From the NCBI RefSeq assembly GCF_900249755.1, contig NZ_LT976854.1, forward strand, positions 1,588,927-1,652,926: a stretch of DNA of 64,000 bases, given 5' to 3'. The first letter of the stretch is position 1. Every line of letters starts with the position of its first letter. A program made the translations under genes and the position numbers. Shown piece by piece: positions 8,609 through 17,455 of this stretch. Source of the DNA: Cupriavidus taiwanensis (GTDB lineage: Bacteria; Pseudomonadota; Gammaproteobacteria; Burkholderiales; Burkholderiaceae). A model generated the notes under the pieces. The model made no database searches. It had not been told where the DNA came from and saw only the letters and a program-made list of their open reading frames with translations.

Positions 8609-9302
8609 ACGCGTCTCGCTGTCGTACGGCAGCTTCCGCGCGCTGGACAACATCACCCTGCACGCCGGCGCCGGCGAGCTGGTGGTGCTGCTGGGCGCCA
8701 ATGGTGCCGGCAAGAGTTCGATCTTCCTGGCGATGAGCGCGATCCACCGAATCAGCGGCGGCAGCATGCGCTTCGACGGGCGCGAGCTGTCCGGCATGAA
8801 GCCGTCGCAGATCGTTCAGGCGGGGCTGGTGCACTGCCCGGAGGGCCGCAAGCTGTTCCCGGCGATGAGCGTGGAAAAGAACCTGGTGCTGGGCGCATAC
8901 GTGCACCGGCGGGATGGCGCGGGCATCCGCAAGACGCTGGACGAGGTCTATGAACTCTTTCCGATCCTGCGGCAGAAGAAGGACGACCCTGCCGGTTCGC
9001 TGTCCGGCGGGCAGCAGCAGATGGTCGCGCTGGGCCGCGCCCTGATGAGCCGCCCGCGCGCGCTGCTGCTGGACGAACCGTCGCTGGGGCTGGCGCCGCT
9101 GGTGGTCAAGCAGATGTTCGAGATCATCCAGCGCATCAACCGCGCGGGGACGACGGTGCTGCTGGCGGAACAGAATGCCTACGCGGCGCTGGGGATCGCG
9201 CATCGCGCGTATGTGATCGAGAGCGGCAGGATCGTGATGGAGGGGGACAGGGATACGTTGTTGAAGGATGAAGGGATTCGCAAGGCGTATATCGGGGGCT
9301 GA
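8595..9302 (+). CDS. livF: ABC transporter ATP-binding protein LivF
   Basis: A 235-residue ATPase of LivF length. It shows Walker A GANGAGKSS near residue 35, a canonical signature SLSGGQQQM near 135, Walker B LLLDEPSLGLAP near 157 and LLAEQNA with the LivF-typical Gln/Asn switch region. The ATG at 8595 lies inside the end of livG, so the longer upstream frame is not used. It is the last gene of the compact liv cluster; a palindromic repeat follows within 35 bases. Confidence 0.92.
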   Translation: MLQLERVSLSYGSFRALDNITLHAGAGELVVLLGANGAGKSSIFLAMSAIHRISGGSMRFDGRELSGMKPSQIVQAGLVHCPEGRKLFPAMSVEKNLVLGAYVHRRDGAGIRKTLDEVYELFPILRQKKDDPAGSLSGGQQQMVALGRALMSRPRALLLDEPSLGLAPLVVKQMFEIIQRINRAGTTVLLAEQNAYAALGIAHRAYVIESGRIVMEGDRDTLLKDEGIRKAYIGG

Positions 9303-9332
9303 ATCCGAAAGGCTTCCACTACCAATTGCGTG

Positions 9333-9456
9333 CTCCCTCTCCCGCTTGCGGGAGAGGGTTGGGGTGGGGGCCGGGCGCGGCAACGAAGTCAACACGTTGG
9401 CATAGCGACGTCCTGCCCTCACCCCCTGCCCCTCTCCCGCAAGCGGGAGAGGGGAG
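9333..9456. repeat. Inverted pair of GC hairpins (REP-like intergenic element)
   Basis: Two copies of one hairpin face each other in the livF-receptor gap. The first is CCCTCTCCCGC (9335-9345) with GCGGGAGAGGG (9348-9358), followed by a G-rich flank. The second is CCCCTCTCCCGC (9429-9440) with GCGGGAGAGGGG (9443-9454), preceded by the complementary C-rich flank. The whole element is a large inverted repeat resembling dispersed extragenic palindromes of beta-proteobacteria. It may act as a terminator or mRNA-stabilising structure after livF. Confidence 0.75.
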
Positions 9457-9517
9457 AAAACCGAGGGGTCATTGAAGACAACCGGAACTGACAAGCCGTA
9501 CTTTCAGGAGACAAACC

Positions 9518-10690
9518 ATGCAAAACAACATCATGCGCCGCATCTTCCCGCTGGCCGCCACCGCCGTGGCCGCGATGCTGGCCTCTGGCGCCGCGCTGGC
9601 GCAGGAAGTGGTCAAGATCGGCTATACCGGCCCGCTTTCCGGCGGCGCCGCGCTGTATGGCAAGAACGTGCTGTCCGGCGTGCAGATGGCGGTGGACGAA
9701 ATCAATGCCTCGGGCCTGGAGGTCAAGGGCAAGAAGGTCAAGCTGGAAGTGGTGGCGCTGGACGACAAGTACTCGCCCGCCGAGGCCGCGATCAACGGGC
9801 GCCGCCTGGTGCAGCAGCACAAGACCCCGGCGGTGTTCGTGCCGCATTCGGGCGGCATCTTCGCGCTGCAGGCGTTCAACGAGCAGGAGAAGTTCCTGGT
9901 GATGGCCTACTCCAGCGTGCCGCGCATCACCGACGCCGGCAACAAGCTGACCATCCGCATCCCGCCGGCCTATACCGGCTATATCGAGCCGTTCATCAAG
10001 GCGCAGATGAAGCGCTATGGCAAGAACGTGGCGCTGGCCCCGGCCGACCACGACTACGCCAAGGCGTGGGTGCAGGCCTTCCTGCCGGCGTGGGAAGCCG
10101 CCGGCGGCAAGGTGGTGGCGAACAACCCGATGTCGTACACCAAGGCCACCGACTTCTACAGCGGCGTGTCGCGCGCCATCAGCGAGAAGCCGGACGTGAT
10201 GTTCGTCGGCGGCCCGTCGGAGCCCACCGCGCTGGTCGTCAAGCAGGCGCGCGAACTGGGCTTCAAGGGCGGCTTTATCGTGATGGACCAGGCCAAGATG
10301 GACGAGATGGCCAGGGTCACCAACGGCCTGGGCATGCTGGAGGGCTCGATCGGCGTGCTGCCGCTGGTCAATGACAGCCGCCCCGCCGCGCAGAACTTCA
10401 ACGCCCGCTACAAGAAGCTGCATGACGGGCGCGATGCCACCACCGAGATGTCGCTGAACTACACCATGGTGTATGCGCTGGCCGGGGCGATGAAGCTGGC
10501 CGGCACCACCAGCGATGCCGCGGCGATCCGCGCGAAGATGCCGGATGCGGTCAAGGGCCTGGCCAAGGAGGTCAACCCCAACGAAGTCGACGGCATCGAT
10601 GCCAAGGGCGGCTCGATGGCCGACACCGTGGTCGGCTGGGTGCAAAACGGCAAGATCTCGCAGGTGCGCCTGTCGGAACTGGCCAAGTAA
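9518..10690 (+). CDS. Periplasmic receptor of branched-chain amino-acid type ABC transporter
   Basis: A 390-residue secreted protein. The signal peptide spans residues 1-28 (basic MRR, hydrophobic core, cleavage after AALA) and the mature part begins QEVVKIGYTGPLSGGAALYG, the standard start of LivK/LivJ-type receptors. A type I periplasmic-binding fold covers the rest. AGGAG lies 8 bases upstream of the ATG at 9518. It is 215 bases downstream of livF, separated by the hairpin repeat, and followed by a strong terminator, so it may be transcribed separately at higher level. The ligand could be a branched-chain amino acid, an amide or an aromatic acid. Confidence 0.92.
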   Translation: MQNNIMRRIFPLAATAVAAMLASGAALAQEVVKIGYTGPLSGGAALYGKNVLSGVQMAVDEINASGLEVKGKKVKLEVVALDDKYSPAEAAINGRRLVQQHKTPAVFVPHSGGIFALQAFNEQEKFLVMAYSSVPRITDAGNKLTIRIPPAYTGYIEPFIKAQMKRYGKNVALAPADHDYAKAWVQAFLPAWEAAGGKVVANNPMSYTKATDFYSGVSRAISEKPDVMFVGGPSEPTALVVKQARELGFKGGFIVMDQAKMDEMARVTNGLGMLEGSIGVLPLVNDSRPAAQNFNARYKKLHDGRDATTEMSLNYTMVYALAGAMKLAGTTSDAAAIRAKMPDAVKGLAKEVNPNEVDGIDAKGGSMADTVVGWVQNGKISQVRLSELAK

Positions 10691-10726
10691 AGCGAGACAC
10701 GCTGCCGGCACCACGGCGCGCAGCGC

Positions 10727-10762
10727 AAACCCCGGCAGGCCGCGAGGCCTGCCGGGGTTTTT
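10727..10762 (+). terminator. Rho-independent terminator after the liv receptor gene
   Basis: A perfect 15-base stem, AAACCCCGGCAGGCC (10727-10741) with GGCCTGCCGGGGTTT (10746-10760), a GCGA loop and five T bases. It begins 36 bases after the receptor stop codon. Confidence 0.9.
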
Positions 10763-10783
10763 CATTGCGGCGGCAAGGCGCGA

Positions 10784-13408
10784 CTAGCGGCGATCGCCGT
10801 CACGGCCCTGGCGTGCCTCCATCTGGCCGCGCTCTTGCTGCGCGCGTTGCTGTTGTTGCATCTGCCGCTGCTGGTCCATCTGCTGACGCTGGCGCTCGTG
10901 CATCTGCCGTTGCTGCTCGTGCATCTGCCGTTGCTGCTGCTCGGCCTGCCGCTGCATCGCCTGCTGGCGCTGCTGCTCCTCCATGGCGCGCTGCTGCTCG
11001 TGCATCTGGCGCTGCTGCTCGGCCTGCCGCTGCATTGCCTGCTGGCGCTGCTGCTCCTGCACCGCGCGCTGCTGCTCCTGCATCTGCCGCTGTTGCTCGG
11101 CCTGACGCTGCGTGGCTTGCTGGCGCTGCTGCTCTTGCATGGCCCGTTGCTGCTCATGCATCTGGCGCTGCTGCTGCTCGGCCTGCCGCTGCATGGCCTG
11201 CTGGCGCTGCTGTTCCTGCACGGCGCGCTGCTGATCCTGCATCTGCCGCTGCTGCTCGGACTGGCGCTGCATGGCCTGCTGGCGCTGCTGCTCCTGCGCC
11301 GCGCGCTGCTGCTCCTGCATCTGCCGCTGCTGCTGTTCGGCCTGGCGCTGCTGCCCTTCCTGCATCTGGCGCTGCTGTTCGAAGCGCTGGCGCTGCATCT
11401 CCTGCGATTGCCGCGCCGGGTCGGGGCGCTCCTGCCCGTCGGCCCACTGGCGCGGCGGCATGCGCTGCTGGCGCTGCTGGTCCAGGTGCCGTTGCTGCTC
11501 ACGCAGGGCGCGCTGCTGCTCAACTTGCTGCTCACGCTGCTGCTCCATCTGCTGGCGCTGCTGCTCGCGCTGCATGGCTTGTTGCTGGCGCTGGACGTCG
11601 CCCGGCGCGCCCGGCTGTCCGGCAAAGCCGCGCGCCTCGTCGGGCCGGGTGCTCTGGCTGCGGCCAGGGCCACGCCATGGCTCGCCCCGCGCATTCGCAT
11701 CATTGCGATCCGCGCGGCCGTCGCCGTCGGCATCGATACGCCCGGGGCGCGGCTGGGCCTGGACGTGGTCGCGCGATCCGATCGCGGCCTGGCTCATGCG
11801 CACATCGGGCACCGGCCGTGCGTCGCGGCCGGGCCGCCGTTCGTTGCCGCCGCGCCAGGCCGGGCCGGCACCGGGCACGACCCCGCCTTCGCGCGCAAAG
11901 CGCCGCGCCAGGTCTTCCGTGGCCGGGCGGCCCGGCGCGCGCGCGGCAATCGCCTGGCGTTCAAAGCCATGGCGCGCCTGCGGCGGCAGCGGCCGCAGCG
12001 GCGCCGCGCCCACCAGGCTGCCCTTGACCGGCGCCACCGGCGGCGCGCCGTGGGCCTCGCCCGCCGGCACGTTGCGCCATTCGGGGCGGTGCAGGCCGCG
12101 CGCGGGGCGGCCTTCGACAAAGTTGCGCGCCGGCATGCCGGTGATGGCGCCGGGCACGGTGCGGTTGACGTAAGGCGGCGGGCGGCGCTCGCCCATGACA
12201 AAGTTGTTGACCGTCACCCGGTTGATGCGCGCCACGTAGGTGGGACTGGCGCGATAGACCGGCCGGTAGGCGTCGCGCGGCCCCAGCGGATACCAGGCCA
12301 CGGCCGGTCCGCTGCCTACGCGCACGCTCCAGTTCGGCCCGGCGGCGCCGACAAAGGCCACCAGCGCCGGCGCATAGCACGGGCGCACGCGCGGCCCGGG
12401 GACCCAGCCCCAGCGCGATCCCACATAGGCCCAGCGGCCATAGTGCGACGGCGCGAAGCCCCATGGCGCATCGTCGATCCAGGTCCAGCCCCACGGCGCG
12501 ATCCAGGCCCAGTGGCCGGCGCTGTACGGCGCCCAGCCCGCGCTGACCACGCGCGGGAACCACACCGCGCCGTAGCCGGGGTCTTCCTGCCAGTCGCCAT
12601 AGCCGTCCAGCGCGGCGTAGCCCGGCATCTCGCGCGGCACATAGCGCGCCGACGGCGACGCGTCTTCGCGCGCGTCGCGCGCCGCGGTCCAGCGGTCGAA
12701 CGCGTCTTCCGCCGCGCCGCCGCCGCCCGCATCGGCCAGGTCGGTGCCGGCAAAGCGCATGCGGTCGCCGCGCTGCAGCTCGATGGTGCGGCTGTCGCCG
12801 TAGACCACCGCGCTGCCGTGGCGCAGGGTCACGGTGGTGGTGCTGCCGTCGGGCGCCACGTCCAGCCGGTAGTCGCCGGGCTCGCGCGGCACGAAGGCCA
12901 GGTTGGGGGTATCGACCTCGACGGTCTGGCCCGGCGGCAACGCGCGCACGCGCACTTGCAGCGTGCCCTGCGTCAGCTTGACCTGCGTGGTGCTGTCGTC
13001 CAGGTTCAGGATGCTGGCGGCGGTGGCGCCGCCCATGCGCAGCGCCACCGTGCCGGCGTGCAGTTCGGCGCGTCCGCCCGGCTCGGTCCAGAGCCGGTCG
13101 CCGGTGGTGACCGGCCGGTTCAGCCCGGCCGCGGCCCAGGCATCCGAGCCGGCGGGCGCAAAGCTGAGGTTGCCGTCGACCGCGGTCAGCGTGGCAATGC
13201 GCGAGGAAGGGTCGGCCTGCTGCAGCGCGGCGTCGGCAGCCGGCGCGTCGAGATAGGGTTCGCCCGGGGCGGCGGGCGCCTGCGCCAGTGCAGCAGCCGC
13301 CACGGCAAGGCCGGCTGCGGCTGCCAGCGCGGTCAGCGCCCGCCGGCCACGGGTGCGACTGCCGGAGCGAGCGGGAATGAAGCCAGCGGATTGGGAAGGA
13401 TCGGACAT
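10784..13408 (-). CDS. Secreted FecR / WxW-rich (DUF6600-like) protein with Gln-rich repeat tail
   Basis: A large 874-residue exported protein; I chose the ATG at 13408 because it begins a basic signal sequence (RTRGRR then an Ala/Leu core, to about residue 43). A FecR-like beta domain follows (about 75-185; TTGDRLWTEPGGRAELHAG). An aromatic WxW-rich domain follows at about 250-430 (HWAWIAPWGWTWIDDAPWGF, GRWAYVGSRWGW), as in DUF6600 proteins. The region to about 600 is Arg/Pro/Gly-rich. The last 270 residues are almost only Gln, Arg, Met, Glu and Ala and include five 26-27 residue repeats. A periplasmic or surface location is likely. The family function is unknown. Confidence 0.82.
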   Translation of the reverse strand: MSDPSQSAGFIPARSGSRTRGRRALTALAAAAGLAVAAAALAQAPAAPGEPYLDAPAADAALQQADPSSRIATLTAVDGNLSFAPAGSDAWAAAGLNRPVTTGDRLWTEPGGRAELHAGTVALRMGGATAASILNLDDSTTQVKLTQGTLQVRVRALPPGQTVEVDTPNLAFVPREPGDYRLDVAPDGSTTTVTLRHGSAVVYGDSRTIELQRGDRMRFAGTDLADAGGGGAAEDAFDRWTAARDAREDASPSARYVPREMPGYAALDGYGDWQEDPGYGAVWFPRVVSAGWAPYSAGHWAWIAPWGWTWIDDAPWGFAPSHYGRWAYVGSRWGWVPGPRVRPCYAPALVAFVGAAGPNWSVRVGSGPAVAWYPLGPRDAYRPVYRASPTYVARINRVTVNNFVMGERRPPPYVNRTVPGAITGMPARNFVEGRPARGLHRPEWRNVPAGEAHGAPPVAPVKGSLVGAAPLRPLPPQARHGFERQAIAARAPGRPATEDLARRFAREGGVVPGAGPAWRGGNERRPGRDARPVPDVRMSQAAIGSRDHVQAQPRPGRIDADGDGRADRNDANARGEPWRGPGRSQSTRPDEARGFAGQPGAPGDVQRQQQAMQREQQRQQMEQQREQQVEQQRALREQQRHLDQQRQQRMPPRQWADGQERPDPARQSQEMQRQRFEQQRQMQEGQQRQAEQQQRQMQEQQRAAQEQQRQQAMQRQSEQQRQMQDQQRAVQEQQRQQAMQRQAEQQQRQMHEQQRAMQEQQRQQATQRQAEQQRQMQEQQRAVQEQQRQQAMQRQAEQQRQMHEQQRAMEEQQRQQAMQRQAEQQQRQMHEQQRQMHERQRQQMDQQRQMQQQQRAQQERGQMEARQGRDGDRR
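10900..11345 (-). repeat. Tandem 78-81 bp minisatellite encoding Gln/Arg repeats
   Basis: Inside the C-terminal part of the FecR/WxW protein, five near-identical units of 78 or 81 bases encode RQMxEQQRAxQEQQRQQAMQ followed by RQAEQQ. All unit lengths are multiples of three, so copy-number change would keep the frame. Boundaries are approximate. Confidence 0.75.
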
Positions 13409-13712
13409 GAAAGGCAGGAGCGAGACAGCACCGGGGACAGCGCCGGGTAGCGCCGGGTAGCGGGGCAGGCCGGCCCACGCCGGCGGCCACCCTATTGTCA
13501 CCATACATGGCCCGGGATGCCGCGGCGCGTCCGGCGCGGCACAGTTTGTAAGCTCGTATTTCGCCATGCGCAGGGAGCGGGCGGGCCAGCCGGTGCGCTG
13601 GGCAGGCTGCGGGCGGGCCGGCGGTCGGCGCCGCCGCAAAGGGGGCCGCTTCGCCGTCAAAGGTGGAAACAACTTCGCTGCCCGGGGCGGGCAGCCGCGG
13701 CGCGCAGGCCGC
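13409..13712. other. Gap between the FecR protein and the GGDEF-EAL gene
   Basis: About 304 bases without a supported gene. It holds the leader of the FecR/WxW gene and a 10-base direct duplication (CGCCGGGTAG) at 13441-13460. No clear promoter, terminator or dyad was found. Confidence 0.45.
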
Positions 13713-15068
13713 TCAGCCGCCGGCTTGCTGGCGCAGCATTTCGGTCAGGCGCTCGGCGGGCATCGGGCGCCCGTACAGGTAGCCCTGCGCCTCATGGCAG
13801 CCGTTGGCGAGCAGGAAATCGCGCTGCTCGACGGTTTCCACGCCTTCGGCGACCACGCCGATGTGCAGGCTGGCGCCCACATTGATCACCGAGCGCACGA
13901 TGGCCGCGTCGACCGGGTCTTCGGTCACGTTGCGGATAAAGGACTGGTCGATCTTGAGCCGGTCCACCGGGAACGATTTCAGGAAGCTGAGCGACGCATA
14001 GCCGGTGCCGAAGTCATCGCAGGTCAGCGTGACGCCGTCGCGGCGCAGCGCCTGCAGCTGGTCCGAGACCTCGTCGCCCTGTTGCAGGGCGATGGTCTCG
14101 GTGATCTCGATCTCGAGGCAGTCGGGCGCCAGCTCCAGCGCACGCAGCACGTGGCGCACCTCGGTCAGCAGGCGGCTTTCGGAGAGCTGGGCCGCGAACA
14201 GGTTGATCGCCACGCGCGGCGGCCGCGCAAACGACAGCGACCACGCGCGCGCCTGCGCGCAGGCGGTCTGCAGCAGCCACATGCCGACATCGCTGGCGAT
14301 GCTGCTGCCGGCCAGCGCGTCGATGAAGGCGGCCGGCGACAGCAGCCCGCGGGTGGGATGGCGCCAGCGCATCAGCGCCTCGGCGCCATGGACGCGGCCG
14401 TCGCGCAGGTCGACCTGGGGCTGGTACAGCAGCTCGAACTGGCGCTGGGCGTAGGCTTCGTGCAGGGCCTGCACCAGCGACAGCCGCGTGGTCACGTCCG
14501 AGCGCATCTGCGGCTTGAAGAAGCGGATGGTGCGGCCGCCGTCGTGCTTGGCCCGCGCCAGCGCCAGGCTGGCCGCCGCCAGCATGTCCGAGCCCTGCTC
14601 GCCGGCCGCGGGCGCCACGCAGGCGCCGATGCTGGCCAGCACGTGATGGCGGCGCCCGGCATGTTCGTGGGGGGAGGACAGCATCGACAGGATCGCGGCG
14701 CTGACGTGGCGCACCAGCGTGGGGTCGGCAATGGAGGGCAGCAGCACGCCGAACTCGTCGCTGCCGATGCGGCCGATGACGGCGTCGCGGGGCGAGGCAT
14801 CGCGCAGGCGGCGGGCCACGCGCTGCAGGATGATGTCGCCTTCGGCATGGCCGTGCATGTCGTTGAAGGCGCGGAAGTCGTCGATGCCGATCAGCAGCAA
14901 TGCGCAGCGCGGCACCGCCTCGCTATGCAGGCGTGCCTCCAGCCGCTCCAGAAAGCCCTGGCGCTTGTCAACGCCGGTCAGCGGATCGAGATCCGAGCCT
15001 GGCGAGGCGCCAGCCGACTTCGCCCCCGACTTGGCCACCATCCCTGCCCCATCTGTAATTGTCGACAT
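13713..15068 (-). CDS. GGDEF-EAL c-di-GMP protein, probably a phosphodiesterase
   Basis: A 451-residue soluble protein. The N-terminal GGDEF domain (about residues 25-190) has a changed active-site loop, RIGSDEF in place of RGGDEF, so cyclase activity is doubtful. The EAL domain (about 200-445) keeps the catalytic set: GAEALMRW, VAINLFA, EIEITET, DDFGTGYASLS, DRLKIDQSF, AEGVET and QGYLYGRP. It should therefore hydrolyse c-di-GMP. There is no membrane segment or PAS domain. It diverges from wspA across 260 bases, placing a likely c-di-GMP hydrolase next to the Wsp cyclase system. Confidence 0.9.
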   Translation of the reverse strand: MSTITDGAGMVAKSGAKSAGASPGSDLDPLTGVDKRQGFLERLEARLHSEAVPRCALLLIGIDDFRAFNDMHGHAEGDIILQRVARRLRDASPRDAVIGRIGSDEFGVLLPSIADPTLVRHVSAAILSMLSSPHEHAGRRHHVLASIGACVAPAAGEQGSDMLAAASLALARAKHDGGRTIRFFKPQMRSDVTTRLSLVQALHEAYAQRQFELLYQPQVDLRDGRVHGAEALMRWRHPTRGLLSPAAFIDALAGSSIASDVGMWLLQTACAQARAWSLSFARPPRVAINLFAAQLSESRLLTEVRHVLRALELAPDCLEIEITETIALQQGDEVSDQLQALRRDGVTLTCDDFGTGYASLSFLKSFPVDRLKIDQSFIRNVTEDPVDAAIVRSVINVGASLHIGVVAEGVETVEQRDFLLANGCHEAQGYLYGRPMPAERLTEMLRQQAGG

Positions 15069-15328
15069 TGTTACCCGCTAGCAATTTAGCAAGTGTGACG
15101 AAAACTTGGAAAAAATCAAGCAGTTCCGATACGCGCCAAAACCCCTGGGCGCCGGCGCAACGCCGGGCCCGCCGGCATGCTGCTGCGCGTTGAATCGGCC
15201 GGCCGCATACAGTACCCTACCGCGCATCAGGGGCGCCCCCGCCCGCCGCATGGTTCCACTGCGCCCCCGCGGCCAGCCTTGCCGGCATCCGGCCGCGCCC
15301 GGAACAAGAACATCACCGGGATCTCACC

Positions 15329-16945
15329 GTGAATGAATGGACCATCCGCACGCGCATCCTGGCAAGCTTCTCGCTGATCTTGCTGGTCATGGCACTGATG
15401 GGCGTGGTTGCCTATACCCGCCTGGTCGCGATCGAGCGCGAAACCGCGCTGATGCTGCGTGACGCGCTGCCCGGACTGAACTACAGCACCGGCATCCGCG
15501 GCGTCTGGGGCGAGCGCTATGTGCTGGCCTGGCAGACCATCAACGCCACCAGCGAGGCCGAGCGGCGCCGCTTCCAGCAGCAGGGCCAGGACGCGGCCGG
15601 CCGCCTGGACAAGCTCGAGCAGCAGTACGAAGCCTCGATCACGCGCGACGACGACCGCGCCGCGTTCAAGGTCTATCGCGACATGCGCGCGCGCTACGAG
15701 CAGGCGGCCCAGGTGCTGTCGGGCCAGGCGGAGTGGAACGCCGTCGCCGCCGCGGCGGCGCTGCGCGGCGAGGCGCATGACCACTGGATGGAGGCGCGCA
15801 AGGCCACCCAGCGCCTGGTGGACGACAACAACGCGGTCAACGCGCGCGCCGCGCAGGGCATCGACGATGCCGTCAATGCCGCCAAGATCGGCATCGAAGC
15901 CGCGCTGATCGTCGCGCTGGTGGTGGCACTGGTCTGCGGCTACCTGCTGCTGCGCGCGATCACGGTGCCGATGCAGTCGATCGTCGGCCTGCTGGCCGGC
16001 ATCCGCGGCGGCGACCTGCGCCTGCGCATGGCGCTGCGCCGCAAGGACGAGTTCCAGGAAGTGGAGGAAGGCTTCAACCAGATGACCGGCGAGCTGACCT
16101 CGCTGGTGGGCCAGGCGCAGCGCACCGCGATCCAAGTCACCACCTCGGTCAACGAGATCGCCGCCACGGCGCGCCAGCAGCAGGCCACCGCCACCGAGAC
16201 CGCCGCCACCACCACGCAGATCGGCGCCACCTCGCGCGAGATCTCGGCCACCGCGCGCGACCTGGTGCGCACCATCCACGAAGTCTCCAGCGCGGCCGAG
16301 CAGGCCGCGGCGCTGGCCGGCACCGGGCAGGTCGGGCTGTCGCGCATGGAAGGCACCATGCAGCATGTGATGGATGCCGCCGGCTCGGTCAACGCCAAGC
16401 TGGCCACGCTCAACGAGAAGGCCGGCAATATCAACCAGGTGGTGACCACCATCGCCAAGGTCGCCGACCAGACCAACCTGCTGTCGCTGAACGCCGCGAT
16501 CGAGGCCGAGAAGGCCGGCGAATACGGCCGCGGCTTTGCCGTGGTGGCCACCGAGATCCGCCGCCTGGCCGACCAGACCGCGGTGGCCACCTACGACATC
16601 GAGCAGATGGTGCGCGAGATCCAGTCGGCGGTGTCGGCCGGCGTGATGGGCATGGACAAGTTCTCGGAGGAGGTGCGCCGCGGCATGTCCGAGGTCACGC
16701 AGGTGGGCGACCAGCTGTCGCAGATCATCGCCCAGGTGCAGTCGCTGGCGCCGCGCGTGCTGATGGTCAATGAAGGCATGCAGGCGCAGGCCGGCGGCGC
16801 CGAGCAGATCAACCAGGCGCTGATGCAGTTGTCCGAGGCCGCGCAGCAGACCGTCGAATCGCTGCGCCAGTCGAGCCAGGCGATCGACGAGCTGACGCTG
16901 GTCGCCAACGACCTGCGCAGCGGCGTGTCGCGCTTCAAGGTCTAG
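15329..16945 (+). CDS. wspA: Methyl-accepting receptor WspA
   Basis: A 538-residue inner-membrane receptor with a first membrane helix at residues 9-29, a four-helix periplasmic segment of about 160 residues and a second helix at 191-211. A HAMP domain follows, and then a long cytoplasmic coiled coil whose signalling tip (about 371-417) reads [20 protein letters not shown]. The start is GTG at 15329. It heads seven genes in the order wspA-B-C-D-E-F-R. In known Wsp systems WspA responds to surface contact or envelope stress and drives the kinase WspE. Confidence 0.94.
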   Translation: MNEWTIRTRILASFSLILLVMALMGVVAYTRLVAIERETALMLRDALPGLNYSTGIRGVWGERYVLAWQTINATSEAERRRFQQQGQDAAGRLDKLEQQYEASITRDDDRAAFKVYRDMRARYEQAAQVLSGQAEWNAVAAAAALRGEAHDHWMEARKATQRLVDDNNAVNARAAQGIDDAVNAAKIGIEAALIVALVVALVCGYLLLRAITVPMQSIVGLLAGIRGGDLRLRMALRRKDEFQEVEEGFNQMTGELTSLVGQAQRTAIQVTTSVNEIAATARQQQATATETAATTTQIGATSREISATARDLVRTIHEVSSAAEQAAALAGTGQVGLSRMEGTMQHVMDAAGSVNAKLATLNEKAGNINQVVTTIAKVADQTNLLSLNAAIEAEKAGEYGRGFAVVATEIRRLADQTAVATYDIEQMVREIQSAVSAGVMGMDKFSEEVRRGMSEVTQVGDQLSQIIAQVQSLAPRVLMVNEGMQAQAGGAEQINQALMQLSEAAQQTVESLRQSSQAIDELTLVANDLRSGVSRFKV

Positions 16946-16984
16946 GCTGCCGGTTCCCGCACCGGGCCGTTGCGCGCCGCCGCC

Positions 16985-17455
16985 ATGAAACTCTTCCTGC
17001 TGTTCCGCCTTGGCGCCGACCACTACGCGCTCGATGCCGCCGAGGTGGCCGAGGTGCTGCCGCTCACCCGGCTGAAGCAGATCCCCGGCGCGCCGGCCTG
17101 GGTGGCCGGGCTGCTGCAGCGGCGCGGCCAGCCGGTGCCGGTGATCGACCTGCCCGCGCTCGCCACCGGCGTGCCCGCGGCGCTGCGCACCAGCACGCGC
17201 ACGGTGCTGGTCCATTACCGCCGCGATCAAAGCGAGCCCGTGCGGCTGCTGGGCCTGCGCCTGGAAGCGGCCACCCAGACGCTGCGCTGCCCGGCGGATT
17301 CGTTCGTCGACGCCGGCATGTCCGGCGCCAGCCCGCGCTATCTCGGACCGGTGCGGCAGGATGCGCGCGGGCTGGTGCAATGGGTCAGGGTCGGCGCCCT
17401 GCTGCCGGACGTGGTCCACGCCATGCTGTTCGCCGACGCCGGGGAGCCCGCGTGA
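16985..17455 (+). CDS. wspB: CheW-like coupling protein WspB
   Basis: A 156-residue single CheW domain (MKLFLLFRLGADHYALDA, then RRGQPVPVIDLPAL). It should link WspA receptors to the WspE kinase on the cytoplasmic face of the membrane. The ATG at 16985 is preferred over an upstream in-frame start because the CheW fold begins there. It follows wspA by 39 bases and overlaps wspC by 4 (GTGA). Confidence 0.9.
   Translation: MKLFLLFRLGADHYALDAAEVAEVLPLTRLKQIPGAPAWVAGLLQRRGQPVPVIDLPALATGVPAALRTSTRTVLVHYRRDQSEPVRLLGLRLEAATQTLRCPADSFVDAGMSGASPRYLGPVRQDARGLVQWVRVGALLPDVVHAMLFADAGEPA

Noticed and set aside
10830-11420. Regular repeats that at first resemble a CRISPR array or a multi-copy RNA
   Set aside because: The units are contiguous, have no unique spacers, and translate into an uninterrupted Gln/Arg repeat within the FecR/WxW protein.
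10835-13450. Long plus-strand frame of 871 codons opposite the FecR/WxW gene
   Set aside because: It is a Leu/Arg-rich mirror of the Gln-rich gene in GC-rich DNA, with no ribosome site or family match.
13409-13672. N-terminal extension of the FecR/WxW protein up to 13672
   Set aside because: The extension is Pro/Arg-rich and would bury the signal peptide that follows the ATG at 13408.
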